A DNA stretch of 64,000 bases from Atlantibacter hermannii (GCA_900635495.1 LR134136.1:558001-622000), one strand, 5' to 3'; positions 35,192-45,283 are shown, numbered from the stretch's first letter. Notes: a model not told the origin generated them from the letters alone. A program made the numbers and translations.

Positions 35192-35971
35192 CTATTTTAC
35201 GCTATTGGCGACCGTATCCAGATGAACAACCGGATTTTCAGCGAATAAGTAACGGTCGGCATTAAATTCAAAGTCATCGCTGGTTTCGTTAAATAACATT
35301 TGTTTGGTGTTTTCGAGGTGCTGCCACATGGCTAATTTCGCCGCGTGGGAGTCTTTACGAATCAGCGCCTTTAAGATTTTGTCATGATCGTCGCACCAGT
35401 TATCGACCGTGCGGGCATCGATATGCTCGTGCAGCTTTTTCCAGTACGGGTTATACACGCGCTGGGTCCACATTTTCTCGACGATAGCCGCCAGCGCGCT
35501 GTTTTGCGTCGCCAGTGCCACCTGTACGTGAAACTGTAAATCCCATTCGGAATCGCGGAAGCATTTTTCATTGCGCGCTTTATCCTGAATTTCCATCAAT
35601 TTCATGATGTCCTGCTTGGTCACCTGGGTGGCCGCAAATTCAGCAATATTGCTTTCAATCAGCTGGCGCGCCTGCAGCAGTTCAAACGGGCCATAATTGG
35701 CGAATTCAAACTCTTGTTCATCCGGCAGCGAATGGTATTTGGCCTGATTTGAAATAACGTGAATGCCCGAACCCTTGCGCACCTCAACGTAGCCTTCAAC
35801 TTCAAGCATGATGATGGCTTCACGAACCACAGTGCGGCTTACGTTTTTTTCATCAGCAATAAAACGCTCGGCAGGTAACTTATCACCCACCAGATAAACG
35901 CCTTGCTCGATACGGCTTTTCAGCTCAGCCGCGAGCTGCTGATAAAGACGACGAGATTCGGTGATTTCCAT
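35192..35971 (-). CDS. exuR: Hexuronate regulon repressor ExuR (GntR/FadR type)
   Basis: GntR-family repressor (259 residues) of galacturonate and glucuronate genes, relieved by hexuronates. The winged helix-turn-helix lies at about 5-70 (GDKLPAERFIADEKNVSRTV) and the FCD effector domain at about 90-230. The start at 35971 (MEITES) matches E. coli; two extra upstream codons are possible. It controls exuT, uxaC and uxaA, which lie beside it. Confidence 0.95.
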   Translation of the reverse strand: MEITESRRLYQQLAAELKSRIEQGVYLVGDKLPAERFIADEKNVSRTVVREAIIMLEVEGYVEVRKGSGIHVISNQAKYHSLPDEQEFEFANYGPFELLQARQLIESNIAEFAATQVTKQDIMKLMEIQDKARNEKCFRDSEWDLQFHVQVALATQNSALAAIVEKMWTQRVYNPYWKKLHEHIDARTVDNWCDDHDKILKALIRKDSHAAKLAMWQHLENTKQMLFNETSDDFEFNADRYLFAENPVVHLDTVANSVK

Positions 35972-36004
35972 ATGCAACTCCGGAATGAACTGCGGGACAA
36001 CATT

Positions 36005-36022
36005 GATTTGTTATACCACTTT
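36005..36022. promoter_or_regulatory. Candidate ExuR operator before exuR
   Basis: GATTTGTTATACCACTTT resembles the ExuR/UxuR palindrome AAATTGGTATACCAATTT and sits about 34 bp before the exuR start, so exuR is probably autoregulated. Confidence 0.5.
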
Positions 36023-36050
36023 TACGAGAAACGCTCCACTTGCGGGATCA

Positions 36051-36074
36051 AAAAAGCCGCCCTGAGGGCGGCTC
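36051..36074 (-). terminator. Terminator after exuT
   Basis: AGCCGCCC / GGGCGGCT stem (minus strand), followed on that strand by six T residues, between exuT and exuR. Confidence 0.9.
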
Positions 36075-36098
36075 TTACGTCAACGTTGCGATCGCGCG

Positions 36099-37400
36099 CT
36101 AGCTTTGCGTGACCGGTTTAGGGTCAGGCGTTTGCTTTTGCAACTCCGCCATCGGTTTGTTTTGCAGCAGTGTCCAGATAGCCACCGCGCCTAACAGGTC
36201 AAACACAGCCAGTACGGCGAACAGCGGGCTGAAGCCAAGGGTATCGGCCAGAGCACCAACCACCAGAGCAAACATGGTGCTCGCGGTCCAGGCAGCCATA
36301 CCGGTCAGGCCGTTTGCAGTTGCCACTTCGTTACGACCAAATACGTCGGAAGAGAGCGTAATCAGCGCACCGGACAGAGACTGGTGAGCGAAGCCACCGA
36401 CGCACAGCAGTGCGATTGCGACATACGGGCTGGTGAACAGGCCAATCATACCTGGGCCAATCATCAGCACGGCGCCCATAGTCACTACCATTTTACGGGA
36501 GACGATAAGGTTAACGCCAAACCAGCGCTGGAACAGCGGCGGCAGGTAGCCACCCACGATGCAGCCCAGGTCGGCAAACAGCATCGGCATCCAGGCGAAC
36601 ATCGCAATTTCTTTCAGGTTAAAGCCATACACTTTAAACATGAACAGCGGGATCCAGGCGTTAAACGTACCCCAGGCCGGTTCTGCCAGGAAACGCGGCA
36701 GCGCGATACCCCAGAACTGACGGTTACGGATAATCTGCCATGGAGACATTTTTTTGGCGTTGTCTTTCTGATGCTGCGCTTCCTGACCGCCAATAATGTA
36801 CGCACGTTCTTCTTCAGATAATTTTTTCTGATCGCGCGGATGTTTGTAGAAGATCAACCAGGCCATTGCCCAGGCGAAGCTCAGCACGCCGGAGATGATG
36901 AACGCCATCTGCCAGCTGTGCATCACGATTGCCCACACTACCAGCGGCGGTGCAATCATCGCACCAATAGAAGAACCGACGTTAAAGTAACCCACAGCGA
37001 TGGAACGTTCTTTCGCCGGGAACCACTCGGACGCCGCTTTCAGGCCTGCCGGGATCATTGCCGCTTCCGCCGCGCCTACTGCGCCACGGGCCAGCGCCAG
37101 ACCGCCCCAGCTGCCTGCCAGCGCAGTCGCGCCGCAGAATACCGCCCACAGAACGGCAAACATCGCATAGCCGACTTTGGTGCCCAGTACGTCAAGGACG
37201 TAGCCAGCAACCGGCTGCATGAGTGTGTAAGCCGCAGAATAGGCCGCGATAATATAGGAATACTGTTGAGTGGAGATGTGTAACTCTTCCATCAGCGTCG
37301 GCGCAGCCGCTGCGACGGTGTTACGCGTCAGATAACCCAGTATGGTGCCTAAGGTGACCAGGGCGATCATGTACCAACGCAGCCCTTTGATTTTACGCAT
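36099..37400 (-). CDS. exuT: Hexuronate transporter ExuT
   Basis: MFS anion:cation symporter (433 residues, twelve helices) importing galacturonate and glucuronate. Conserved blocks are TLGTILGYLTRNTVAAAAPTL in part (16-36), RGAVGAAEAAMIPAGLKA (near 105-122) and WGTFNAWIPLFMFKVYGFN in part. Residues such as R26 region and the motif GYFNVGSSIGAM match the family. It is divergent from uxaC-uxaA across a shared control region. Confidence 0.95.
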   Translation of the reverse strand: MRKIKGLRWYMIALVTLGTILGYLTRNTVAAAAPTLMEELHISTQQYSYIIAAYSAAYTLMQPVAGYVLDVLGTKVGYAMFAVLWAVFCGATALAGSWGGLALARGAVGAAEAAMIPAGLKAASEWFPAKERSIAVGYFNVGSSIGAMIAPPLVVWAIVMHSWQMAFIISGVLSFAWAMAWLIFYKHPRDQKKLSEEERAYIIGGQEAQHQKDNAKKMSPWQIIRNRQFWGIALPRFLAEPAWGTFNAWIPLFMFKVYGFNLKEIAMFAWMPMLFADLGCIVGGYLPPLFQRWFGVNLIVSRKMVVTMGAVLMIGPGMIGLFTSPYVAIALLCVGGFAHQSLSGALITLSSDVFGRNEVATANGLTGMAAWTASTMFALVVGALADTLGFSPLFAVLAVFDLLGAVAIWTLLQNKPMAELQKQTPDPKPVTQS

Positions 37401-37861
37401 TTGAAAACCTCATCGTTTTGAAATTTACCGTATTTACACGGTCACCTGCCAGACCAATTGTGGCCGGTGTCGAAAACTGAAACGGCGGCGTTTACGGTGA
37501 CCCGCTGAAACGTTCCGTTCCTTGCCATATAAAGTGTTTGTGGGGCAATTCGGTATCCGTACCGGTAAAGTCGCTTTTCACCTTGAGGCTGTTTTTGCGA
37601 CGGCTGCAAAGATAACTTGTCATACAGCTTTAAAAGTTGAGAGCCATCACAAAAGCGCTTTTCTCTATGGGGTTATTAACAAAGGGCTTGCAGGCCAGTG
37701 CTGGCGCGGGTTTGCCTGGGGTTTACTCCGAAAGTGGTGGTCTTTTTGTTAGCATTTATTGATCTTGCTCACTAAATAATCCTCTGCGACTGGAAATTGG
37801 TGTGATAACTTTGTCAGCATAGTTGGACGCATCTGGTTCACTCGCTCAGAGGAAGCTCACA
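37401..37861. promoter_or_regulatory. Divergent exuT / uxaC control region
   Basis: A 461-bp interval with no real gene. Near 37451-37462 ACCAATTG..., and near 37791-37808 AAATTGGTGTGATAAC, resemble ExuR half-operators on the exuT and uxaC sides. TTGATCTTGCTCACT at about 37759-37773 is a plausible CRP site for uxaCA. A good RBS (GAGGAAG) precedes uxaC. Confidence 0.45.
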
Positions 37862-39274
37862 ATGACCCCGTTCATGACCGAAGATTTCTTGTTAGATACT
37901 GAATTCGCCCGCCGTCTGTACCATGACTACGCCAAAGACGAGCCCATTTTCGACTACCATTGCCATCTGCCGCCGCAGCAAATCGCTGAAAATTACCGGT
38001 TTAAAAACCTGTATGACATCTGGCTGAAAGGTGACCACTACAAATGGCGTGCCATGCGCACCAACGGCGTGCCTGAGCGTTTGTGTACCGGCGATGCCAG
38101 CGACCGCGAGAAGTTTGATGCATGGGCAGCAACCGTGCCGCACACCATTGGTAACCCGCTGTATCACTGGACCCATCTGGAACTGCGTCGTCCGTTTGGT
38201 GTGACAGGTAAATTGCTGTCACCGAAAACTGCGGATGAAATCTGGGAGCAATGCAATGCGCTGCTGGCACAGGACCAATTCTCTGCGCGCGGCATCATGC
38301 AGCAAATGAACGTGAAAATGGTCGGTACCACCGACGATCCGGTGGACTCACTGGAACATCACGCTACCGTCGCAAAAGACAGCTCCTTCAGCGTGAAAGT
38401 GCTGCCGAGCTGGCGTCCGGATAAAGCCTTCAACATCGAACAGGCGACCTTTAACGACTACATGGCCAAACTGGCTGAAGTGTCTGATACCGATATCCGC
38501 CGCTTTGCCGATTTGCAGTCCGCGTTGACGAAACGTCTGGACCACTTCGCCGCCCACGGCTGTAAAGTGTCTGACCACGCGCTGGACGTAGTGCTGTTCG
38601 CGGAATCCAGTGAAAGCGAGCTGGACAGCATCCTGGCACGCCGTCTGGCGGGCGAGAGCCTGTCTGAACACGAAGTGGCGCAGTTTAAAACTGCCGTGCT
38701 GGTGTTCCTGGGGGCGGAATATGCCCGTCGCGGTTGGGTACAGCAGTACCATATTGGTGCGCTGCGTAACAACAACCTGCGTCAGTTCAAACTGTTAGGG
38801 CCGGATGTGGGTTTTGATTCCATCAACGATCGTCCGATGGCGGAAGAGCTATCCAAACTGCTCAGCAAGCAAAACGAAGAAAACCTGCTGCCGAAAACCA
38901 TTCTGTACTGCCTGAACCCGCGTGATAACGAAGTGCTGGGCACCATGATCGGCAACTTCCAGGGCGAAGGGATGCCGGGCAAGATGCAGTTCGGTTCCGG
39001 CTGGTGGTTTAACGATCAGAAAGACGGCATGGAACGTCAAATGACCCAACTGGCGCAGCTCGGTTTGTTGAGCCGCTTTGTGGGCATGCTGACCGACAGC
39101 CGCAGCTTCCTGTCCTATACCCGCCACGAGTATTTCCGCCGCATTCTGTGCCAGATGATTGGCCGCTGGGTACAGGCTGGCGAAGCGCCGGCAGACATCG
39201 AACTGCTGGGCGGGATGGTGAAAAACATCTGCTTTAACAATGCGCGCGACTACTTCGCCATTGAACTGAAATAA
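37862..39274 (+). CDS. uxaC: Glucuronate isomerase UxaC
   Basis: Cytoplasmic uronate isomerase (470 residues) converting D-glucuronate to D-fructuronate and D-galacturonate to D-tagaturonate. It belongs to the amidohydrolase superfamily and has the metal motif FDYHCHL near residue 28-34. Long blocks are identical to E. coli (QYHIGALRNNNLRQFKLLGP, NDRPMAEELSKLL). The start MTPFMTEDF at 37862 has RBS GAGGAAG; a longer frame from 37823 is not conserved. First gene of the uxaCA operon. Confidence 0.96.
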   Translation: MTPFMTEDFLLDTEFARRLYHDYAKDEPIFDYHCHLPPQQIAENYRFKNLYDIWLKGDHYKWRAMRTNGVPERLCTGDASDREKFDAWAATVPHTIGNPLYHWTHLELRRPFGVTGKLLSPKTADEIWEQCNALLAQDQFSARGIMQQMNVKMVGTTDDPVDSLEHHATVAKDSSFSVKVLPSWRPDKAFNIEQATFNDYMAKLAEVSDTDIRRFADLQSALTKRLDHFAAHGCKVSDHALDVVLFAESSESELDSILARRLAGESLSEHEVAQFKTAVLVFLGAEYARRGWVQQYHIGALRNNNLRQFKLLGPDVGFDSINDRPMAEELSKLLSKQNEENLLPKTILYCLNPRDNEVLGTMIGNFQGEGMPGKMQFGSGWWFNDQKDGMERQMTQLAQLGLLSRFVGMLTDSRSFLSYTRHEYFRRILCQMIGRWVQAGEAPADIELLGGMVKNICFNNARDYFAIELK

Positions 39275-39295
39275 TTAAAGCCGTTTGAGGTTGAT

Positions 39296-40783
39296 ATGCA
39301 ATACATCAGGATCCATTCGCAAGATAACGTCGCGGTTGCGCTGACCGACCTGCCTGAAGGCAGCGTCGTCACGCTTGACGGGGTAACGCTAACGCTTCCA
39401 CAAGCGATAGCGCGTGGACATAAGTTCGCCATCAGCCCGATTGCGAAAGGTGAGAACGTTATTAAATATGGACTGCCGATTGGCCATGCTCTGAGCGATG
39501 TTGCGCCAGGCGAGCACATCCATTCCCATAACGCGCGCACCAATCTGAGCGATCTGGATACCTACCGCTATCAACCGGACTTGCAGTCACCTGAGGCGCA
39601 GGCGGGCGATCGCGACATCAATATCTACCGCCGCGCCAACGGCGAAGTCGGGGTCCGCAATGAGTTGTGGATCCTGCCGACCGTGGGCTGTGTCAACGGT
39701 ATTGCCCGTCAGATCCAGAGCCGTTTCCTGAAAGAAACGAATGATGCCGAAGGCACCGACGGCGTATTTTTATTCAGCCATACCTACGGCTGCTCGCAGC
39801 TTGGGGATGACCACGTCAACACCCGCACCATGTTGCAGAACATGGTGCGCCACCCCAACGCCGGGGCTGTACTGGTGATTGGTCTGGGTTGTGAAAACAA
39901 CCAGGTCGACGCGTTCCGCGAAACCCTGGGTGACTTCGATCCTGAGCGGGTGCATTTTATGATTTGCCAGCACCAGGATGACGAAGTGGAAGCCGGTCTG
40001 GAGCATCTTCATGCGCTGTATGAAGTGATGCGTCACGACCAGCGCGAGCCGGGTAAACTGAGCGAGCTGAAGTTTGGTCTGGAGTGCGGCGGGTCTGACG
40101 GCCTGTCCGGTATTACCGCCAACCCGATGCTGGGCCGTTTCTCCGACTATCTGATCGCGAACGGCGGCACCACCGTGCTGACCGAAGTGCCAGAAATGTT
40201 CGGCGCTGAGCAGCTGCTGATGAGTCATTGCCGTGATGAAGCGACATTTGAAAAAACCGTCACCATGGTGAACGACTTCAAACAGTACTTTATCGCGCAC
40301 AATCAGCCGATTTATGAAAACCCATCGCCGGGTAACAAGGCGGGCGGTATCACCACGCTGGAAGAAAAATCCCTGGGTTGTACTCAGAAAGCGGGTGAAA
40401 GCCAGGTGGTGGACGTGCTGCGCTATGGCGAGCGTCTGACCCATCATGGGCTGAATCTGCTGAGCGCACCAGGCAACGATGCCGTCGCCACCAGCGCGCT
40501 GGCGGGTGCAGGCTGTCATATGGTGTTGTTCAGTACCGGGCGCGGTACGCCGTACGGCGGTTTCGTGCCGACGGTAAAAATCGCCACCAACAGCGAACTG
40601 GCGAAGAAGAAACCGCACTGGATTGATTTCGACGCCGGTCAGCTTTTGCATGGTCAGACTATGCCGCAACTGCTCAATCAATTTATCGATACCATTGTGG
40701 AGTTTGCCAACGGTAAACAAACCTGCAATGAGCGTAATGATTTCAGAGAACTGGCAATCTTTAAGAGTGGCGTGACATTATAA
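39296..40783 (+). CDS. uxaA: Altronate dehydratase UxaA
   Basis: Iron-dependent D-altronate dehydratase (495 residues) forming 2-keto-3-deoxygluconate in galacturonate breakdown. The N-terminal SAF domain (1-85) and the C-terminal UxaA catalytic domain are clear, with THTYGCSQLGDDH-like SHTYGCSQLGDDH near 161 and GLECGGSDGLSGITANP near 261 carrying cysteines for iron binding. It lies 21 bp after uxaC. Confidence 0.96.
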   Translation: MQYIRIHSQDNVAVALTDLPEGSVVTLDGVTLTLPQAIARGHKFAISPIAKGENVIKYGLPIGHALSDVAPGEHIHSHNARTNLSDLDTYRYQPDLQSPEAQAGDRDINIYRRANGEVGVRNELWILPTVGCVNGIARQIQSRFLKETNDAEGTDGVFLFSHTYGCSQLGDDHVNTRTMLQNMVRHPNAGAVLVIGLGCENNQVDAFRETLGDFDPERVHFMICQHQDDEVEAGLEHLHALYEVMRHDQREPGKLSELKFGLECGGSDGLSGITANPMLGRFSDYLIANGGTTVLTEVPEMFGAEQLLMSHCRDEATFEKTVTMVNDFKQYFIAHNQPIYENPSPGNKAGGITTLEEKSLGCTQKAGESQVVDVLRYGERLTHHGLNLLSAPGNDAVATSALAGAGCHMVLFSTGRGTPYGGFVPTVKIATNSELAKKKPHWIDFDAGQLLHGQTMPQLLNQFIDTIVEFANGKQTCNERNDFRELAIFKSGVTL

Positions 40784-40810
40784 TCTGTGGACTCCTGAGT
40801 TCATTTCCCC

Positions 40811-40841
40811 CGGCGCTCCGTTAACGAGCGCCGTTTTTTTT
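40811..40841 (+). terminator. Rho-independent terminator of uxaCA
   Basis: Eight-bp stem CGGCGCTC / GAGCGCCG with a 7-base loop followed by eight T residues. Confidence 0.95.
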
Positions 40842-40865
40842 GAAAGTGCGCATTAAGGACGGCGT

Positions 40866-41408
40866 ATGACCGCGTATTGGCTGGCCCAGGGCGTTGGCGT
40901 GCTGGCGTTTGCAATCGGTATTACCACCTTCATCAACCGTGATGAACGGCGTTTCAAGCTGCAACTCTCGCTGTACAGTTTTATCATCGGCTGTCATTTC
41001 TTTTTGATGGGCGCGGCGCCTGCTGGCATGAGCGCGGTGCTGAACGCCTTTCGGACCGTGATTTCTTTGCGTACCCGCAGCCTGTGGGTGATGTCGGTAT
41101 TTATCACGCTGACCCTGTTTCTTGGGCTTATTAAACTTCATCATCCGATGGAACTGCTGCCGATAATCGGCACCGTCGCCAGTACCTGGGCGCTGTTTCG
41201 TTGTAAAGGACTCACCGTGCGCTGCGTGATGTGGTGCTCCACCGCCTGCTGGGTCAGCCACAATATCTGGCTGGGTTCGATTGGCGGCTCGCTAATAGAA
41301 GGGAGTTTTCTGGTGATGAACGGGCTGAACATTATTCGCTTCTGGCGGATGCAAAAGCGCGGTATCGATCCGTTTAAGATTGAAAAAGAGACGCAGGCGA
41401 AGGAATAA
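40866..41408 (+). CDS. ygjV: Inner-membrane protein YgjV
   Basis: Multi-helix inner-membrane protein (180 residues) of the YgjV family, unknown function. Five or six hydrophobic segments are spread from residue 5 to 155. The position between uxaA and sstT is as in E. coli. The charged C-terminal tail (KIEKETQAKE) is probably cytoplasmic. Confidence 0.92.
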   Translation: MTAYWLAQGVGVLAFAIGITTFINRDERRFKLQLSLYSFIIGCHFFLMGAAPAGMSAVLNAFRTVISLRTRSLWVMSVFITLTLFLGLIKLHHPMELLPIIGTVASTWALFRCKGLTVRCVMWCSTACWVSHNIWLGSIGGSLIEGSFLVMNGLNIIRFWRMQKRGIDPFKIEKETQAKE

Positions 41409-41410
41409 AA

Positions 41411-41433
41411 AAGGCGGGCACCGGGCCCGCCTT
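41411..41433. terminator. Bidirectional terminator between ygjV and sstT
   Basis: Nine-bp stem AAGGCGGGC / GCCCGCCTT with A residues before it; serves both converging genes. Confidence 0.9.
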
Positions 41434-41439
41434 TCGCGA

Positions 41440-42684
41440 TTAATTACGCAGAGCGTTTTCGGCTAAACGCTGATCTTCTGCCTGGCAGACTGCGGCAGTG
41501 AAGATAACGTCTGTCGAAGAGTTCAGCGCGGTTTCGCAGGAGTCCTGCAATACGCCGATGATAAAGCCGACCGCAACCACCTGCATGGCGATTTCGTTCG
41601 GGATGCCGAACATATTACAGGCCAGTGGGATCAGCAGCAGCGAACCGCCTGCCACGCCGGATGCGCCACAGGCGCACAGCGAGGCCACCACGCTCAGCAG
41701 CAGCGCAGTCGGGATATCCATGGCAATACCCAGGGTGTTAACCGCCGCGAGCGTCAGCACGGTAATGGTAATGGCCGCGCCCGCCATGTTGATGGTGGCA
41801 CCCAGCGGAATCGACACGGAATAGGTATCGCGATCCAGATTCATCTTCTCGCACATCGCCATGTTCACCGGGATGTTCGCGGCGGAGCTGCGGGTGAAGA
41901 AGGCGGTCACGCCGCTTTCACGCAGGCAAGCCAGCACCAGCGGGTACGGGTTGCGGCGAATTTTGTACCAGACAATCAGCGGGTTGATGACCAGCGCCAC
42001 CAGCAGCATACAGCCGATCAACACCACCAACAGGTGCGCGTAGCCCCACAGGGTGGCGAAGCCGGTTTCGGCGAGCGTGGAAGCAACCAGGCCAAAAATA
42101 CCAATCGGCGCGAAGCGAATCACCAGCGTAACCATAAAGGTCACCGCGCTGGAGAAATCGTTGAGCAGGTTTTTGGTGGTCTCATTGCCATGACGCAACG
42201 CGAAGCCGAGGCCCACGGCCCACACCAGAATACCGATGTAGTTACCTTTCAGCACAGCGTCAACGGGGTTGGACACCATGCTCATCAGCAAGCCGCGCAT
42301 TACTTCCACGATGCCTGATGGCGGCGTGATTTCTGTCGCGCTCGTGGTGAGATGCAGCGTTGAAGGAGAAGCGAAGCTGAACAGTACCGCCGTCAGGGCA
42401 GCGGTAAAGGTGCCGATCAGATACAGGAACAGGATGGGACGAATATTGGTTTTCTGGCCGTGCTTGTGGTTAGCAATGGAGGCCATCACCAGCGTCAGCA
42501 CCAGGACCGGGGCCACCGCTTTTAACGCGCCGACGAACAAGGTTCCCAGCAGACCCGTCGCAACAGCGGCATCTTTTGAGACCAGCGCCAGCAGGATGCC
42601 AAGAACCAGGCCGACGAGGATTTGTTTAACCAGACTGCCGGCCGCAAGGCGGCGCAACAACCCTGGTTGAGATTGCGTGCTCAT
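41440..42684 (-). CDS. sstT: Serine/threonine:sodium symporter SstT
   Basis: Dicarboxylate/amino acid:cation symporter family protein (414 residues) importing serine and threonine with Na+. The start MSTQSQPGLL at 42684 aligns with E. coli MTTQRS; the frame extends 18 codons further without conservation. Family signatures are RSSAANIPVNMA (hairpin HP1 region) and SIPLGATINMAGAAITITVL. Confidence 0.95.
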   Translation of the reverse strand: MSTQSQPGLLRRLAAGSLVKQILVGLVLGILLALVSKDAAVATGLLGTLFVGALKAVAPVLVLTLVMASIANHKHGQKTNIRPILFLYLIGTFTAALTAVLFSFASPSTLHLTTSATEITPPSGIVEVMRGLLMSMVSNPVDAVLKGNYIGILVWAVGLGFALRHGNETTKNLLNDFSSAVTFMVTLVIRFAPIGIFGLVASTLAETGFATLWGYAHLLVVLIGCMLLVALVINPLIVWYKIRRNPYPLVLACLRESGVTAFFTRSSAANIPVNMAMCEKMNLDRDTYSVSIPLGATINMAGAAITITVLTLAAVNTLGIAMDIPTALLLSVVASLCACGASGVAGGSLLLIPLACNMFGIPNEIAMQVVAVGFIIGVLQDSCETALNSSTDVIFTAAVCQAEDQRLAENALRN

Positions 42685-42960
42685 AGAAATTCCTTCAGAT
42701 GTGATGTGGTTCCATCCCGCGTCATTATTTTTGAACAACTATGTGACCGGATGTAACTGATGTTTGCATGGATGAGTATAGGGATTTGCAACACAAGAGG
42801 AAGGGGATAGTGCTGTTTTTTCTGTGTTGCTCCGGCTTTTTAACTTCTGAATAACAATCTTGTGACATTAATAGCACTTCCACGGGATTGGCTATTGCAA
42901 AGGCCGCCGGGCTGGCTATGTATTGCCGCCTTTTCACGGGAAAAGGCGGCAATAGAATGA

Positions 42961-43923
42961 TTACTTTATCTTTCTGTCGTTTCGGTAATTCACCCAGGCA
43001 TTAATGAGTAATGTCAGGGCCAGAATCCCGCCCACCACGCTCAGGGAAACCGCGATCGGGATATGGTAAAAATCGACTATCAGCATTTTGATGCCGATAA
43101 AGACCAGGATAACCGACAGGCCGTACTTCAGCATACTGAAGCGTTCCGCCACGCCCGCCAGCAGGAAGTACATGGCGCGCAGGCCGAGGATAGCGAACAG
43201 GTTAGAGGTCAGCACGATAAACGGATCGGTGGTAACCGCAAAGATTGCCGGAATACTGTCTACCGCGAAAATCACATCGCTAATTTCCACCAGGATCAGC
43301 ACCAGGAACAGGGGCGTGACGTAGAGCAGGCCGTTTTGACGGACGAAGAATTTCTCATTTTCGATTTTATCGGTCATGCGCAGATGGCCCCGCAACCAGC
43401 GCACAATCGGTTTTTCGCCAATGCCCGCCTCGTCTTCTTTGGCGAGCGCCATTTTCACGCCGGTGAACAGCAGGAATGCGCCAAACACATACAGCAGCCA
43501 TTCGAACTGGGAGATCAGCCAACTGCCGGCGAAAATCATGATGGTGCGTAAAACGATCGCCCCAAGTACGCCGTAAATCAGTACCCGGCGTTGCAGGGCA
43601 GGCGGAACGGCGAAGTAGCTGAACAACATCAGCCAGACAAAGACGTTATCCACCGCCAGCGCTTTTTCGATTAAATAACCGGTAAGAAACGCCAGCGCCT
43701 GAGTGTCCGCTACCGCGCGTCCTTCGGTGCCGGTGAGGTACCACCAGAAACCCAGATTAAACAGCAGAGACAGGCCGACCCAAATCAGCGACCACACCGC
43801 CGCTTGTTTCATGGTCATGGTGTGCGCGCCGCGTCGCCCCTGGAGCAACAGGTCGATGGCGAGCATGATAATGACGATAACGGCGAAGCCGCCCCAGAGC
43901 AGGGGAGTACCCACGGTATTCAT
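42961..43923 (-). CDS. alx: TerC-family manganese exporter Alx
   Basis: TerC-type inner-membrane protein (320 residues) that exports Mn2+ and responds to alkaline pH. It has nine hydrophobic segments. Conserved acidic transport motifs are IEKALAVDNVFVWLML (near 73-88) and VEISDVIFAVDSIPAIFA (near 207-224). The start MNTVGTP at 43923 equals E. coli; the upstream ATG (MMLMNT) lies inside the riboswitch leader. Expression is controlled by the preceding leader RNA. Confidence 0.95.
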   Translation of the reverse strand: MNTVGTPLLWGGFAVIVIIMLAIDLLLQGRRGAHTMTMKQAAVWSLIWVGLSLLFNLGFWWYLTGTEGRAVADTQALAFLTGYLIEKALAVDNVFVWLMLFSYFAVPPALQRRVLIYGVLGAIVLRTIMIFAGSWLISQFEWLLYVFGAFLLFTGVKMALAKEDEAGIGEKPIVRWLRGHLRMTDKIENEKFFVRQNGLLYVTPLFLVLILVEISDVIFAVDSIPAIFAVTTDPFIVLTSNLFAILGLRAMYFLLAGVAERFSMLKYGLSVILVFIGIKMLIVDFYHIPIAVSLSVVGGILALTLLINAWVNYRNDRKIK

Positions 43924-43929
43924 AAGCAT

Positions 43930-44155
43930 CATTCCTTAAAAATGAAAACGGCCAACGTCGGAAGACGTTAGCCGCTTTGCCTGCATTGCAAATGGATCTC
44001 GCCTTCCGGCAAGGTCTCACTTACAACGCGAAATACTCGTGTTCATTCAGCGTCGCTGACGATGCCTGATACGCATGTTTCGAGTCGCCCGACGACCGGG
44101 TGCATGGCACCGTATTGACGATCTGTCGGCAAGGAAGTTACTCCCCTTTGCTTCT
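43930..44155 (-). ncRNA. sraF: yybP-ykoY manganese/pH riboswitch (PRE, SraF) of alx
   Basis: The minus-strand leader of alx contains the family signature GGGGAGTAACTTCC (plus strand 44134-44147) at its 5' end. Several stems follow and the RBS of alx is sequestered near the end. In E. coli this pH-responsive element senses Mn2+ and folds into a translation-permissive form at high pH. The boundaries are approximate. Confidence 0.88.
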
Positions 44156-44213
44156 AAAAAATATGCAGCGCCACTGAGCCCGTCAACGGCGCTGCCAGGG
44201 GATTTACTGAGCT

Positions 44214-45212
44214 TTACGCGGTCAGCGGTTCGTTGACATCATCCGCCGGAAACTTGACGCCAGTTTGGGCGCGAATGTCCGTGAGCAGCTTCGCCGTAAT
44301 GCGGCTGGTCGTCAGCCCGGGGTGGTTTACTTCGCGCCCTTCTACCAGATGGGCAAAGGTTTCCGCTTCATACAACATAGTGTTGATATGCTGCGGCTGG
44401 GAGAGATCCTGCGCTTTGCCGCCGCGTGGAATAAAGGTGATGCGCTGGCATTCAGAGATTTTTTCAATCACCAGCGTGCCTGCCTCGCCCTGAATTTCAC
44501 TCGGTATAGCCGAATCACTCACTTTGGAATGCAACAGCGTGACGTCCGCATCGCCGTAGCGCATTACCACTGTGCCATGAGCATCGACGCCGCTGTCGAG
44601 CAGGCTGGCGGAGGCCGTCACCGACGCGGGCTCGCCCCATAGCGCCACGGCGCTTGCCAGACAGTAAAACCCGATATCCATAATCGAACCGTTAGAAAAC
44701 GCCGGATTAAAGGTGTTGGGATTTTCACCGTCCAGATAGCGCTGATAGCGCGATGAGTACTGACAATAGTTGAACAGCGCTTTACGCAGTTTGCCAATCT
44801 TTGGCAACGCCTGGCTAAGGGCAAGGAAATTGGGGAGGCTGGCGGTTTTAAACGCTTCGAAAAACACGACCTGGTTTTCCCGGGCAACGGCGATGGCGGC
44901 TTCCACCTCGCGAAGATTCGAGGCCAGCGGCTTTTCGCAAATCACATGTTTTTTATGGCTCAGGAACAGGCAGGATTGCGCAAAGTGCAGGGAGTTGGGG
45001 CTGGCAATATATACCGCATCAATGTCATCGCTCTGCGCCAGCGCCTCCAGCGAGGTGAACAGATGCTCCACGGGATAATCGCTGGCAAACATCTGCGCCT
45101 GTTCAAGGGTACGTGAATACACCGCTGTGAGCTTGTATTTACCGGTTTCATGGGCGGCATCGACGAACTGACGGGTGATCCAGTTGGTGCCAATAACAGC
45201 GAAACGTATCAT
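44214..45212 (-). CDS. ygjR: Gfo/Idh/MocA-family oxidoreductase YgjR
   Basis: NAD(P)-dependent oxidoreductase (332 residues) of unknown substrate. The N-terminal Rossmann fold begins MIRFAVIGTNWITRQF, and the dinucleotide-fold catalytic motif ICEKPLASN (E-K-P) is near residue 92-100. The C-terminal domain is the GFO/IDH alpha/beta dimerisation domain. It lies next to alx as in E. coli. Confidence 0.92.
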   Translation of the reverse strand: MIRFAVIGTNWITRQFVDAAHETGKYKLTAVYSRTLEQAQMFASDYPVEHLFTSLEALAQSDDIDAVYIASPNSLHFAQSCLFLSHKKHVICEKPLASNLREVEAAIAVARENQVVFFEAFKTASLPNFLALSQALPKIGKLRKALFNYCQYSSRYQRYLDGENPNTFNPAFSNGSIMDIGFYCLASAVALWGEPASVTASASLLDSGVDAHGTVVMRYGDADVTLLHSKVSDSAIPSEIQGEAGTLVIEKISECQRITFIPRGGKAQDLSQPQHINTMLYEAETFAHLVEGREVNHPGLTTSRITAKLLTDIRAQTGVKFPADDVNEPLTA

Positions 45213-45283
45213 ATCGGGGACTTAACTCCGCAGTGAAGGGTCTCGTCAGAGTAGCACGCGAATGGAGGAACGCACGTGGTCTG

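Noticed and set aside
37522..37752. 76-codon frame in the exuT-uxaC control region
   Set aside because: It covers regulatory sequence, lacks an RBS and is not conserved in E. coli.
39770..40720. Long minus-strand frame within uxaA
   Set aside because: Antisense shadow of uxaA with no start signal.
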